Origin: Amycolatopsis bartoniae
GTDB taxonomy: Bacteria > Actinomycetota > Actinomycetes > Mycobacteriales > Pseudonocardiaceae
Assembly: GCF_014191255.1 (NCBI RefSeq)
Contig: NZ_JACHWH010000004.1
Span: 299,001-363,000 of the forward strand
Reading direction: 5' to 3'
Length of the DNA: 64,000 nt
The position numbers were made by a program, and so were the translations under genes. This document shows positions 42,069 to 50,998 of this stretch, piece by piece; the stretch's first letter is position 1, and the number at the start of each line of letters is the position of its first letter. The notes under the pieces were generated by a model that worked only from the letters and a program-made list of their open reading frames with translations, was not told the DNA's origin and did no database searches.

Positions 42069-43417
42069 CCTACGCCGGACCGGGTTCGGAGTCCACTGTG
42101 GTCGGTGAGGTGACGAGGACGTTCGACGTCGTCGTGGTCGGCGCCGGACCCGCGGGCTCGGCCGCCGCGCTCGAAGTGGCACGCGCCGGGCATTCCGTCG
42201 CCCTCGTCGAGCGGGGTCCGTTCCCCGGCTCCAAGAACGTCTACGGCGGGGTGGTCTACGGGCGCGTCCTCGACGAGCTGGTGCCGCGGTGGTGGGAGCG
42301 GATGCCCGTGCAGCGCTGGGTGACCCGCCGCTCGACCATGGTCATGACGCCGACGCAGGCGCTCACCGTCGACTTCCGGACGCAGGACTGGGGCAGCCCG
42401 CCGTACAACGGGGCCACCGCGCACCGCGCCGACCTGGACGCGTGGCTCGCCGAGCTGGCCATCGAGGCGGGCGCGGTGCTCATACCGTCCACTGTGGCCA
42501 CTGGGTTGCTGCGGGACCGCTCGGGGCAGGTCGTCGGCGTGCGCACCGACCGGCCGGACGGCGACCTCACCGCGGGCGTGGTCATCGCCTGTGACGGGGT
42601 GAACTCGTTCCTGGCCAAGGAAGCCGGCATGTACCGCGTCGCGAACGAGGCCGCGCACCTGACGCTGGGCGTCAAGCAGACCCTCGCGCTGCCCCGCCAG
42701 GCCATCGAGGAGCGGTTCGCGGTGAGCGGCCGCGACGGCGTGGACATCGAGATCCTCGGCTGCACGCGCGGCATCCCCGGCGGCGGCTTCCTGTACACGA
42801 ACCTGGACTCCGTCAGCATCGGCGTGGTGCTGGGCCTCGAAGGCATCCGCGACGCCAGGACCCGGCCGGAGGAGCTGATCGCGGACCTCAAGCGGCATCC
42901 GGCCGTCGCGCCGCTGATCAAGGGTGGCGAGCAGATCGAGCACTCCGCGCACCTCATCCCCGAGGGCGGCTACCACGCGATGCCCGAGCTGATCGGCGAC
43001 GGCATGCTCGTCGCCGGGGACGCCGCGGCGATGTGCCTGGCCGCCGGGATCTGGCTGGAGGGCGTGAACTTCGCACTCGGCGCCGGGATGTACGCCGGGC
43101 GTGCGGCCGCCGCCGCGCTGGCGGCGGGGGACACGTCGAAACAGGGCCTCGCCGGGTACCGCACGCTGCTGGAACGCTCGTTCGTGCTGGCCGACCACCG
43201 CAGGCTGGCGAACTTCCCGCAACTCGTGCTGTCGGACCGGGTGCAGCGCGACTACCCTGGGTTTCTCTGCGACGTCGTGCAAGGGCTGTTCCAGGTCGAC
43301 AACCCGCAGCCGAAGCCGGGCCTGCGTACGCTGGTGAGGCGCAGCGCCCGCCGCAACGGCGTGCGGATGCGTGACCTGGTGCGGGACTCCTGGACCGGAA
43401 TGCGGGGGCTGCGATGA
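42065..43417 (+). CDS. fixC: FixC/ETF-quinone oxidoreductase-like flavoprotein
   Basis: A 450-residue FAD protein of the FixC/ETF-dehydrogenase family. The dinucleotide-binding motif VVVVGAGPAGSAAALEVARAGHSVALVERG lies at about residues 19-48 (quoted here as GAGPAGSAAALEVARAG), and the SKNVYGGVVYGRVLDEL segment is typical. The FAD domain ends with LIGDGMLVAGDAAAMCLA. ETF-QO proteins accept electrons from ETF and reduce quinone; the Fe-S part is here a separate protein, FixX, as in FixABCX. It may be membrane-associated. Start and stop overlap both neighbours. Confidence 0.88.
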   Translation: MTYAGPGSESTVVGEVTRTFDVVVVGAGPAGSAAALEVARAGHSVALVERGPFPGSKNVYGGVVYGRVLDELVPRWWERMPVQRWVTRRSTMVMTPTQALTVDFRTQDWGSPPYNGATAHRADLDAWLAELAIEAGAVLIPSTVATGLLRDRSGQVVGVRTDRPDGDLTAGVVIACDGVNSFLAKEAGMYRVANEAAHLTLGVKQTLALPRQAIEERFAVSGRDGVDIEILGCTRGIPGGGFLYTNLDSVSIGVVLGLEGIRDARTRPEELIADLKRHPAVAPLIKGGEQIEHSAHLIPEGGYHAMPELIGDGMLVAGDAAAMCLAAGIWLEGVNFALGAGMYAGRAAAAALAAGDTSKQGLAGYRTLLERSFVLADHRRLANFPQLVLSDRVQRDYPGFLCDVVQGLFQVDNPQPKPGLRTLVRRSARRNGVRMRDLVRDSWTGMRGLR

Positions 43418-43713
43418 CCGACCAGCGTTACGTCGAGCCGGCGTTCGAGGACGTACTGTCCACTGTGGAGTTCCGTGTCGCCGAGCGCCCGCACATCACC
43501 GTGGACACCGAGGTCTGCCGGTCGTGCACCACGCAGGCGTGTGTCTACGCGTGCCCGGCGGACCTGTTCGTGCCGACCAGCGACGGCGGCATCCTGTTCA
43601 ACTACGAGCAGTGCTTCGAGTGCGGCACCTGCTACCAGATCTGCGACGGCCAGGGCGCGATCAGCTGGAGCTACCCCGACGGGGGCTACGGCGTCGTGTT
43701 CCGGAAGGGATAG
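43414..43713 (+). CDS. fixX: FixX-type ferredoxin
   Basis: A 99-residue ferredoxin-like partner of FixC. Cysteine motifs: CRSCTTQACVYACPADLF and CFECGTCYQIC, with spacing suited to one 4Fe-4S cluster (the second CxxCxxxC-type set being the conserved one). Additional Cys residues could support another cluster. It corresponds to the C-terminal iron-sulfur domain of ETF-quinone oxidoreductase. Placement directly after fixC, with a 4-base overlap, confirms a split ETF-QO-like pair. Confidence 0.88.
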   Translation: MTDQRYVEPAFEDVLSTVEFRVAERPHITVDTEVCRSCTTQACVYACPADLFVPTSDGGILFNYEQCFECGTCYQICDGQGAISWSYPDGGYGVVFRKG

Positions 43714-43715
43714 CG

Positions 43716-44543
43716 ATGCTCGTCGTGGCCGCTCTGCGCTGGAGCGATCAGCGCGCCGCCGTCGACCCGCTGACGGGCGAGGTCCGCACCGACGCCCGCA
43801 CCAGCGGGGCGAGCGCGGCCGACCGGGCCGCGCTGGAGCACGCGCTGCGCCTCGCCGAGGCCTTCGACGGGCGGTGTCTCGCCGTCACCGTCGGGCCGCC
43901 CGAGGCGGAGGAGATGCTGCGCGAGGCGCTGGCCACCGGGGCGCACGAGGTCGTGCGGGTCGACGGCCCGGCCGCGACGGTGACCGAGGACGGCAGCGAG
44001 ACCGCGCGGCTGCTGCTCGACGGCCTGCCCGACCGGCCGGACGTCGTGCTGTGCGGGGACTCGTCGGCCGACCGCGGCACCGGCAGCACGCCGGCGTTCC
44101 TGGCGCAGCGGCTCGGCGCGGCCCAGGCGCTCGGCCTCGTCGAGCTGAGCGTCGCGGGCGGCGAGCTGCGGGGCGTCCGGCGGCTCGACGGCGGACGGCG
44201 GGAGCGGCTGGTGTTCGGGCCGCCCGCGGTGTGCTCGGTGGAACCGGCGGACGTCGTGCTGCGCCGCGCGTCCCTGCCCGCCGTGATCGCGTCGAGGACC
44301 GCGGAAATCCCGGTCGCGCGGCCGGGCTCGCTGCGTTACCTGCGGGCCGGGGCGCCTCGCGCGTACCGGCCGCGAGCGCGTGCGTTACCGGCCCCGCGCG
44401 AAGCGGACCCGCACCAGCGGATGCTGTCGTTGACGGGTGCGCTGGTCGAGCGCACCCCGCCCACGGTCGTGCGGCCCGCGACCGCCGAGGAGGCCGCCCG
44501 CCAGCTGCTGGACTACCTGCGACGGCGCGGTTACACGCGATGA
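43716..44543 (+). CDS. etfB: Electron transfer flavoprotein beta subunit (mycofactocin-associated)
   Basis: A 275-residue EtfB-type protein. Recognisable features: LVVAALRWSDQRAAVDP at the N-terminus, LEHALRLAEAFDGRCLAVTVGPPEAEEMLREALATGA (AMP-binding region), DVVLCGDSSADRGTGSTPAFLAQRLGAAQA, and the C-terminal strand with PAVIASRTAEIPVARPG. It pairs with EtfA. Starts two bases after the fixX stop and overlaps the next SDR gene. The C-terminus is extended and Pro/Arg-rich, which is longer than in typical EtfB (about 255). Confidence 0.85.
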   Translation: MLVVAALRWSDQRAAVDPLTGEVRTDARTSGASAADRAALEHALRLAEAFDGRCLAVTVGPPEAEEMLREALATGAHEVVRVDGPAATVTEDGSETARLLLDGLPDRPDVVLCGDSSADRGTGSTPAFLAQRLGAAQALGLVELSVAGGELRGVRRLDGGRRERLVFGPPAVCSVEPADVVLRRASLPAVIASRTAEIPVARPGSLRYLRAGAPRAYRPRARALPAPREADPHQRMLSLTGALVERTPPTVVRPATAEEAARQLLDYLRRRGYTR

Positions 44544-45322
44544 GCCGGGTGGCGGTGGTGACCGGAGCGGCGCGGGGCATCGGCGCCGCGGTGGTCGAAC
44601 GCCTCGCCACGGACGGCTGGCGGGTCGTGGCCGTGGACGTCGCCGCCGACCAGCCCGGGTTGCACTACTCCTTGGGGCGCAAGGAAGATCTGGTCGCCCT
44701 CGCCCGTCGCTGGCCGGGCCGGGTGCTCGACCTGGTAGCCGACGTGCGCGAGCCGGAAGCGTTGACCGAAGCCGTCGCGCTCGCCGAGCGGGAGTTCGGC
44801 GGGCTCGACGCCGCCGTTGCCGCCGCCGCGGTCATGGCGGGCGGGAAACCGTTGTGGGAGACCACGGACGCGGAGTGGGACGCGTTGTTCGACGCCGGGG
44901 TGCGTGGAGTGTTCCACCTCGCCCGCGCCGCCGTGCCCGCGTTGCTGCGACGGCCCGAGCCGCGGTCGGGCCGCTTCGTCGCGCTCGCGTCCGCAGCCGC
45001 GCACCGCGGGTTGTGGCACCTCGCGGGCTACAACGCTTCGAAGCACGCCGTCGTGGGCCTGATCCGGGGCCTGGCCACGGATCTGCGTGGCACCGGCGTG
45101 ACGGCCACGGCGGTGTCGCCGGGCTCCACGCGCACGGCGATGCTCGACGCGACGGCCGCGCTCTACGACCTCGACGACGTCGAGGAGTTCTCGCAGCACC
45201 AGCTCGTGGAACGGCTGCTGGACCCGGCCGAGGTCGCCGCCGCGGTGTGCTGGCTGTGCGGGGAGCAGTCGTCGGCCGTCACCGGAACCGTCGTGCACGC
45301 CGACGGGGGGTTCACGGCATGA
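44540..45322 (+). CDS. SDR oxidoreductase of the mycofactocin cluster
   Basis: A 260-residue short-chain dehydrogenase. Cofactor motif VVTGAARGIGAAVVERLATDG, catalytic YNASKHAVVGL, and the C-terminal HADGGF end typical of SDRs. The usual NNAG is changed to AAAAVMAGG, which is unusual. SDRs encoded with mycofactocin carry tightly bound nicotinamide and often need mycofactocin as external electron acceptor. Substrate is unknown. The start overlaps the etfB stop and the stop overlaps mftF. Confidence 0.82.
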   Translation: MSRVAVVTGAARGIGAAVVERLATDGWRVVAVDVAADQPGLHYSLGRKEDLVALARRWPGRVLDLVADVREPEALTEAVALAEREFGGLDAAVAAAAVMAGGKPLWETTDAEWDALFDAGVRGVFHLARAAVPALLRRPEPRSGRFVALASAAAHRGLWHLAGYNASKHAVVGLIRGLATDLRGTGVTATAVSPGSTRTAMLDATAALYDLDDVEEFSQHQLVERLLDPAEVAAAVCWLCGEQSSAVTGTVVHADGGFTA

Positions 45323-46641
45323 AGCTGGAGGTTCGCCTCGACCCGGGAACGAAGGTCCTCGGGCGGACCCTGCTGGGCGGCGCGCCGCTGCGCGTGCTGC
45401 GGCTGTCCGAGCCGGGCGCGCGGATCGTGCGCGAGTGGCGCCACGGGGCTGTCGTGACCACGCCACAGCAACGGAAGCTGGCGGACAGGCTCATCGACGC
45501 CGGAATGGCGCACCCGCTCTACGGGGAAACGCACCTCACGCGCGCGGACGTCACGGTCGTCGTGCCCGCACGCGACCCGGAGGCGCTCCCGCCCGGCGCC
45601 GACGTGGTGGTCGACGACGGCTCCCGCACGCCGATTTCCGTTGCCGCGGAACGGCATCCGGTCGCACGCGGCCCGGCAGCGGCCCGCAACACCGGCCTGC
45701 GGCACGTGCGGACGGAACTGACCGCGTTCCTCGACGCCGACACCGTTCCCCAGCCCGGCTGGCTCGACAGTCTTTTGCCGCACTTCGAGGACCCACAGGT
45801 GGTCGCCGTCGGGCCCCGGGTGCGCAGCGCTCCCGGTTCGTCGGTGGTCGAGCGGTACGAACAGGCCCGCTCGTCGCTCGACCTCGGCGACGGGCCCGGC
45901 CCGGTCCGCCCGGGCGCGCGCGTGACGTACCTGCCGACGGCCGCGCTCGTCGTGCGCACCGCCGCGGTCCGGGAGATCGGCGGGTTCGACGAGCGGCTGC
46001 GGTTCGGTGAGGACGTCGACCTCGTGTGGCGGCTCGTCGCCCAAGGTGGCCGGGTGCGCTTCGAACCGGCGTCCGAAGTGGTCCACCAGCCGCGGAAAAC
46101 CTGGCGGGCGTGGGCGAAGCAGCGGTTCGACTACGGCACCTCCGCCGCCCCGCTCGCGAAACGGCACGGGCACAAGGCGATCGCGCCGCTGAAGATCTCC
46201 GGCTGGACCGCGCTGGCGTGGGCCCTCGCGGCAGTGCGGAAACCCGGGCTCGGCGCGGCGGTCGCGCTGGGCACCGCGGCGTTGCTGCCACGCAAGCTCC
46301 GGCCGGTCGGCGTACCGCCCCGGGAAGCGCTCACCCTCGCCCTGCGCGGTCACCTCGGCGCCGGGCGGTACCTCGCGGACGTCCTCACCCGCACGTGGGG
46401 GCCGGTCGCGATGCCGTTGCTGGCGGCGACTCCACGCGGCCGGATCGTGCTCGCGCTGGCGCTGGCCCGGCACCTCACGGAGTGGCGGCGCCTGCGGCCG
46501 GACCTCGATCCGGTGCGCTGGCTGCTGGCCCGCACCGCCGACGATTTCGCCTACGGCGCAGGGGTCTGGCGTGGTTGTGCCCGGGAAAGGACCGCCCTGC
46601 CGTTGGTTCCGGACCTGTCGAACTGGCCGGGCAGGAAATGA
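45319..46641 (+). CDS. mftF: Mycofactocin glycosyltransferase MftF
   Basis: A 440-residue GT2-family transferase that attaches a beta-1,4-glucan chain to premycofactocin. The start has the MftF pattern (KVLGRTLLGGAPLRVLRLSEPG); the GT2 domain covers about 80-310, with VVVPARD, VVDDGSRTPIS, the FLDADTVPQPGW DxD motif and the acceptor motif GFDERLRFGEDVDLVWRL. The C-terminal region has hydrophobic helices (about 315-400). Coupled to the neighbours by overlapping starts and stops. Confidence 0.93.
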   Translation: MKLEVRLDPGTKVLGRTLLGGAPLRVLRLSEPGARIVREWRHGAVVTTPQQRKLADRLIDAGMAHPLYGETHLTRADVTVVVPARDPEALPPGADVVVDDGSRTPISVAAERHPVARGPAAARNTGLRHVRTELTAFLDADTVPQPGWLDSLLPHFEDPQVVAVGPRVRSAPGSSVVERYEQARSSLDLGDGPGPVRPGARVTYLPTAALVVRTAAVREIGGFDERLRFGEDVDLVWRLVAQGGRVRFEPASEVVHQPRKTWRAWAKQRFDYGTSAAPLAKRHGHKAIAPLKISGWTALAWALAAVRKPGLGAAVALGTAALLPRKLRPVGVPPREALTLALRGHLGAGRYLADVLTRTWGPVAMPLLAATPRGRIVLALALARHLTEWRRLRPDLDPVRWLLARTADDFAYGAGVWRGCARERTALPLVPDLSNWPGRK

Positions 46642-47342
46642 AGGACCTCGCCTGGCCCGAACTCGTGCCGCGCCTGCTCGCGGTGCCGCTCGGCGCGACC
46701 GAGCAACACGGCCCGCACCTGCCGTTCACGGTGGACACCGAGATCGCCGTCGCCCTCTGCGAACGGCTGGCGCAGCGGCGGAACGACGTGGTGGTCGCGC
46801 CCGCGCTGCCGTACGGCTCCAGCGGCGAGCACGCGGGTTTTCCCGGCACGCTCTCGATCGGGCAGGAGGCCACGGAACACGTCCTCGTCGAGCTCGTGCG
46901 CTCCGCGGACGCGTTCACCGGCGTGGTCCTCGTGTGCGCCCACGGCGGCAACGTCGAGCCGTTGCGCCGCGCGATCGCGAAACTACGGTACGAAGGCCGT
47001 GCCGTGCGCGCGTGGTGTCCCGACGCCCCGCCCGACGACACGCACGCCGGACGCACCGAAACATCGGTGATGCTCGCGTTGCGACCGTCCGCGGTGCGCC
47101 TCGACCGGCTGGAAACCGGTGTCACTGAGCCACTTCCTGCGTTGCTGGACCGGTTGCGGAAAGGAGGTGTGCGTGCCGTGAGCCCCACCGGGACGCTCGG
47201 TGACCCGCGCGGGGCGAGCGCGGAGGAAGGCCGGGAAACTTTGCTCCGGTGGGTGGAAAGTCTACTTAACGCTGTCGGGACGCTGGTTTCGGATGTCATG
47301 ATGAAGCCGTCCGTGCCTGCGACCCACGTCACAAAGAGGTGA
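46638..47342 (+). CDS. mftE: Mycofactocin peptidase MftE (creatininase family)
   Basis: A 234-residue metal-dependent peptidase that releases the crosslinked Val-Tyr dipeptide from the MftA core. Metal ligands are visible in PLGATEQHGPHLPF, VDTEIAVALCERL and CAHGGNVEPLRRA, with DDTHAGRTETSVML in the C-terminal half. Size fits the creatininase fold. The stop is followed 8 bases later by the alcohol dehydrogenase gene; AAAGAGGTGA, the ribosome site of that gene, overlaps the mftE stop. It completes the core maturation set apart from mftD. Confidence 0.93.
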   Translation: MKDLAWPELVPRLLAVPLGATEQHGPHLPFTVDTEIAVALCERLAQRRNDVVVAPALPYGSSGEHAGFPGTLSIGQEATEHVLVELVRSADAFTGVVLVCAHGGNVEPLRRAIAKLRYEGRAVRAWCPDAPPDDTHAGRTETSVMLALRPSAVRLDRLETGVTEPLPALLDRLRKGGVRAVSPTGTLGDPRGASAEEGRETLLRWVESLLNAVGTLVSDVMMKPSVPATHVTKR

Positions 47343-47349
47343 GAGCGTC

Positions 47350-48465
47350 GTGAAGACGAAAGCCGCTGTCCTGCACGATCCGCACAAGCCGTTCGAGATC
47401 GAGGAGCTCGAGCTCGACGGCCCCCGCGAGGGCGAAGTCCTCATCAAGTACACCGCGGCCGGGCTGTGCCACTCGGACCTGCACCTGATCGACAACGACC
47501 TCGTGCCGCGGTTCCCCATCATCGGCGGGCACGAGGGCGCCGGCATCATCGAGGACGTCGGCCCCGGCGTCACGAAGGTCAAGCCGGGCGACCACGTCGT
47601 GTGCAGCTTCATCCCGAACTGCGGCACCTGCCGCTACTGCGCCACCGGCCGCTCGAACCTGTGCGACATGGGCATCACGATCCTCGACGGCGGGATGCCG
47701 GACGGCACGTTCCGCTTCCACCGCGGCGGCACCGACTACGGCGCCATGTGCATGCTCGGCACGTTCTCCGAGCGCGCCACGATCTCCCAGCACTCGGTCG
47801 TGAAGGTCGACGACTGGCTCCCGCTGGAGACCGCCGTGCTGGTCGGCTGCGGCGTGCCCACGGGCTGGGGCACCGCGAACTACGCGGGCGGTGTGCGGGC
47901 CGGGGACACGACGGTCGTCTACGGCATCGGCGGGATCGGCATCAACGCCGTGCAGGGCGCGGCGCACGCGGGTGCCGCCAACGTGATCGCGGTGGACCCG
48001 GTGGAGTTCAAGCGTGAGACCGCGCTGAAGCTCGGCGCCACGCACGCGTTCGCGACCGCGGACGAGGCGCTGGCGAAGATCGCCGAGCTGACGTGGGGCC
48101 AGATGGCCGATCAGGCCCTGGTGACGGTCGGCGTGGTGGACGAGGACGTGGTGACCGCCGCGTTCAACGCCGTCGGCAAGGGCGGCACCGTGGTGGTCAC
48201 GGGCCTGGCCAACCCGGAGAAGCTCACCGTGCACGTCTCGGGCGGGATACTGACGCTGTTCGAGAAGACCATCAAGGGCACGCTGTTCGGCTCCGCCAAC
48301 CCGCAGTACGACATCGTCCGGCTGCTGCGCCTGTACCAGGCGGGCGCGATCAAGCTCGACGAGCTGGTCACCCGCCGCTACACACTGGAGCAGGTCAACG
48401 AGGGCTACCAGGACCTCCGCGACGGCAAGAACATCCGCGGCGTGGTGATGCACGAGGCGAACTGA
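47350..48465 (+). CDS. NDMA-type, mycofactocin-linked alcohol dehydrogenase
   Basis: A 371-residue zinc alcohol dehydrogenase of the AdhD/NDMA-dependent type, which keeps NADH bound and needs an external acceptor, in vivo presumed to be mycofactocin. Zinc ligands are in AAGLCHSDLHL and GGHEGAGIIEDV, and the structural zinc cysteines in CGTCRYCATGRSNLC; YGIGGIGINAVQG is the Rossmann motif. The sequence closely recalls M. tuberculosis Rv3086 and the Rxyl_3153-type family. GTG start with an excellent AAAGAGGTGA site. It is the last gene before a strong terminator, so it is within the mycofactocin operon. Confidence 0.92.
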   Translation: MKTKAAVLHDPHKPFEIEELELDGPREGEVLIKYTAAGLCHSDLHLIDNDLVPRFPIIGGHEGAGIIEDVGPGVTKVKPGDHVVCSFIPNCGTCRYCATGRSNLCDMGITILDGGMPDGTFRFHRGGTDYGAMCMLGTFSERATISQHSVVKVDDWLPLETAVLVGCGVPTGWGTANYAGGVRAGDTTVVYGIGGIGINAVQGAAHAGAANVIAVDPVEFKRETALKLGATHAFATADEALAKIAELTWGQMADQALVTVGVVDEDVVTAAFNAVGKGGTVVVTGLANPEKLTVHVSGGILTLFEKTIKGTLFGSANPQYDIVRLLRLYQAGAIKLDELVTRRYTLEQVNEGYQDLRDGKNIRGVVMHEAN

Positions 48466-48475
48466 CCGCTTCGCG

Positions 48476-48507
48476 AAGGGCCCGGCGCGGAGGTGCCGGG
48501 CCCTTTT
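48476..48507 (+). terminator. Rho-independent terminator after the mycofactocin operon
   Basis: AAGGGCCCGGC and GCCGGGCCCTT form a perfect 11-base stem with an 8-base loop, starting 11 bases after the alcohol dehydrogenase stop and followed by TT. It is the strongest hairpin terminator seen in the window and marks the end of the operon. Confidence 0.85.
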
Positions 48508-48617
48508 GTACGCCATCCGGCCGCACGTTGTACGACATTCAGGTGTGTCGGCGTCACAGTCTTGGCGACTCCGGCTGTCACCTCGTCACAGGAATCGCGC
48601 CGAGTGGCTACGGATCG

Positions 48618-48647
48618 TTGACCCTGCGGGCAAGCGCTTTCTATCGT
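48618..48647 (+). promoter_or_regulatory. Candidate promoter of the molybdenum hydroxylase genes
   Basis: TTGACC (48618-48623) and TATCGT (48642-48647) are separated by 18 bases and lie 34 bases before the start of the large subunit. The elements match the SigA-type consensus moderately. Position after a terminator and before an operon supports the call. Confidence 0.4.
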
Positions 48648-48681
48648 GGCGGCGGTCACCGTCCGTGCTGAGAGGACTTCC

Positions 48682-50988
48682 ATGGCAGATCACCGTCGAT
48701 CGCCGCTGCCCGGAGTGGAGCGCCGCCGGTTCCTCGGCTACCTGCTCGCCGCGCCGACCCTCGCCGTCGCCGCCCGCATCGGGCTGGACACCGCGCACCC
48801 GGCTCCCGCGGCCGCCGCCGTCCCGTCCCCGCCCGAGCCCGCCGACCTGCTCGACCTCGGTGACGCGCTCACTCTCGCCGCCGCGCCCACCTCCGGCCTC
48901 ATCGCGTTGCAGGTCAACCGCGACGACACCGTCTCGTTCGCGCTGCCGCGGGCCGAGGTGGGCCAGGGCATCACCACCACCATCGCGATGCTCATCGCCG
49001 AGGAGCTGGACCTGCCGCTGGACAAGGTGCGCGTCACCCTCGCCGACGCCCGGCCCGAACTGGTCTTCAACCAGCTGACCGGCGGTTCCAACTCGGTGCG
49101 GTCGATGTACACGCCGGTGCGCACGGTTTCCGCGATCGCACGGGCCCGGCTGCTGTCCACCGCGGCCGGCCAGTGGGGGGTCGCACCGTCCACACTGACC
49201 GTCCACAACGGAGTAATCAGCTCGCCGACGGGCCACACCGCGACCTACGGCTCGCTCGCCGAAGCCGCCGCCAGCAGCCGGACCGAGCAGGTCACCGCGC
49301 AGCCCAAGGCCGAGTCGTCCTTCAAGCTCGTCGGCACGCCGCAGAACCGGATCGACGCGCGGGACGCCGTCACCGGGCGCAAGCAGTTCACCATGGACCT
49401 CCAGCTGCCGGACGCGCTGCCCGCCATGGTCTGCCGGCCGCCGACGATCGGCGGCACGGTCAAGTCGGTGCAGAACCTCGCCGAGGTCAAGGCGATGCCG
49501 GGCATCACCGACGTCGCCGTCATCTCCACCGGCGTGGCCGTGCGGGGCCGGACCACCACGCACTGCATCGACGCCGTGCGGGCGCTGAAGGTGACGTGGA
49601 ACCCGGGCCCGGTGGACGCCGAGTCGGACGCCACCGTGCTGAAGAAGCTGCGCGCGGCGACGCTGCCGATGGCCGTCCCACCCGTGCTGACCAGCTCGAT
49701 CGACGCCGAGTTCACCTTCGCGTTCGCCAGCAACAGCGCGCTGGAGACCAACTGCGCGGTCGCCGACGTCCGGTCCGACCGGGCCGAGATCTGGGCCGGG
49801 CTGAAGTCGCCGATCGTCACGCAGGAGCAGATCGCGACGATGCTCGGGCTGCCCGTGACCGCGGTGAAGGTGCACGTCATGCAGGGCGGCGGATCGTTCG
49901 GCCGCAAGCTGTTCGGCGACGCCGCGCTCGAAGCCGCCGAGTTCTCGAAGAAGATCGGCAAGCCGGTCAAGCTGATGTGGCACCGCACCGACGACTTCCG
50001 CCACGGCCGCGCGCACCCGATGTCGCTCTCGCGGATCCGGGTGAACTACGCGCTCGGCAACGTCGTCAGCTACGAGCAGCGGCACACGAGCGTCACCACC
50101 GACTTCGGGCACGGCCTCGGCGAGCTGCTCACGGCCGTCGCCGCGAAGCTGCCGGTCGGGGACATCGGGTTCTCGCAGACGGTGTTCGAGCTGTCCCAGT
50201 CGATGCCGTACGACTTCGGCGTCACCACGCAGCTGCTCAACGAGGTGCCGCTCAAGTTCCACACCGCCAGCATGCGCAACGTCTACTCGCCGAACGTGGT
50301 GTGCGCGCGGGAGCTGGTGATCGACCAGCTGGCCGCGAAGCTGGGCAAGGACCCGGTGCAGTTCCGCCGGTCCTTCTTCAAGAACGACCGCTACCGCGCG
50401 GTGCTCGACAAGGTGGCCGAGGCCGGGCAGTGGGGGCGCAAGATGCCGGCGGGTACCGCGCAGGGCATCGGGTTCCACGCCGAGTACAAGAGCTGTGTCG
50501 CCGTGCTCGTGGAGATCGACTGCCGGCCGGAGACCGTCAACCGCAAGGTGCGTGACGGCGTGACCGGGCCGCGGGTCACGAAGGCCGTGATGGCCGTGGA
50601 CGCCGGGCTGGCGCTCAACCCGCGTGGGCTCGAAGCGCAGATGATGGGCTGCCTCAACGACGGCATCGGCCTCGCGCTGACCGAGAGCCTGCACATCGAC
50701 CAGGGCCTGCCGCTGGAAGGCAGCTGGGACAACTTCTTCTACACCCGACAGTGGAACACCCCGCCGGAGATGGAGATCTTCGTGATGCCCGCGACCGGGG
50801 AGCCCGGCGGTGCCGGGGAGCTGGGCGTCGCGAGCTCGTTCGCCGCGGTGGCGTGCGCCTACGGGCGGGCGGTCGGGAAGATGCCCACCAGCTTCCCGAT
50901 CAACCACGGCACGCTGAGCTTCGAGCCACTGCCCCGTGTTCCGTCCATTCCGGACTCGCCCGTCGACGGCCTCTCCTACGCGCAGTGA
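48682..50988 (+). CDS. Molybdopterin-dependent hydroxylase large subunit, IorB-like
   Basis: A 768-residue protein of the isoquinoline 1-oxidoreductase beta-subunit type, carrying the molybdenum cytosine-dinucleotide cofactor and oxidising aldehydes or N-heterocycles. A twin-arginine signal (VERRRFLGYLLAAPTLAVAA) precedes an Ala/Pro-rich linker, so export by Tat is predicted. Cofactor motifs include LPRAEVGQGITTTI, LTGGSNSVRSMY, HVMQGGGSFGRKLFGDAA and PGGAGELGVASSFAAVA, with the active-site glutamate probably within GGAGELG. ATG at 48682 keeps the RR close to the N-terminus; a start 12 codons earlier is possible. It is the first of two genes. Confidence 0.88.
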   Translation: MADHRRSPLPGVERRRFLGYLLAAPTLAVAARIGLDTAHPAPAAAAVPSPPEPADLLDLGDALTLAAAPTSGLIALQVNRDDTVSFALPRAEVGQGITTTIAMLIAEELDLPLDKVRVTLADARPELVFNQLTGGSNSVRSMYTPVRTVSAIARARLLSTAAGQWGVAPSTLTVHNGVISSPTGHTATYGSLAEAAASSRTEQVTAQPKAESSFKLVGTPQNRIDARDAVTGRKQFTMDLQLPDALPAMVCRPPTIGGTVKSVQNLAEVKAMPGITDVAVISTGVAVRGRTTTHCIDAVRALKVTWNPGPVDAESDATVLKKLRAATLPMAVPPVLTSSIDAEFTFAFASNSALETNCAVADVRSDRAEIWAGLKSPIVTQEQIATMLGLPVTAVKVHVMQGGGSFGRKLFGDAALEAAEFSKKIGKPVKLMWHRTDDFRHGRAHPMSLSRIRVNYALGNVVSYEQRHTSVTTDFGHGLGELLTAVAAKLPVGDIGFSQTVFELSQSMPYDFGVTTQLLNEVPLKFHTASMRNVYSPNVVCARELVIDQLAAKLGKDPVQFRRSFFKNDRYRAVLDKVAEAGQWGRKMPAGTAQGIGFHAEYKSCVAVLVEIDCRPETVNRKVRDGVTGPRVTKAVMAVDAGLALNPRGLEAQMMGCLNDGIGLALTESLHIDQGLPLEGSWDNFFYTRQWNTPPEMEIFVMPATGEPGGAGELGVASSFAAVACAYGRAVGKMPTSFPINHGTLSFEPLPRVPSIPDSPVDGLSYAQ

Positions 50989-50998
50989 GGAAACTTCC

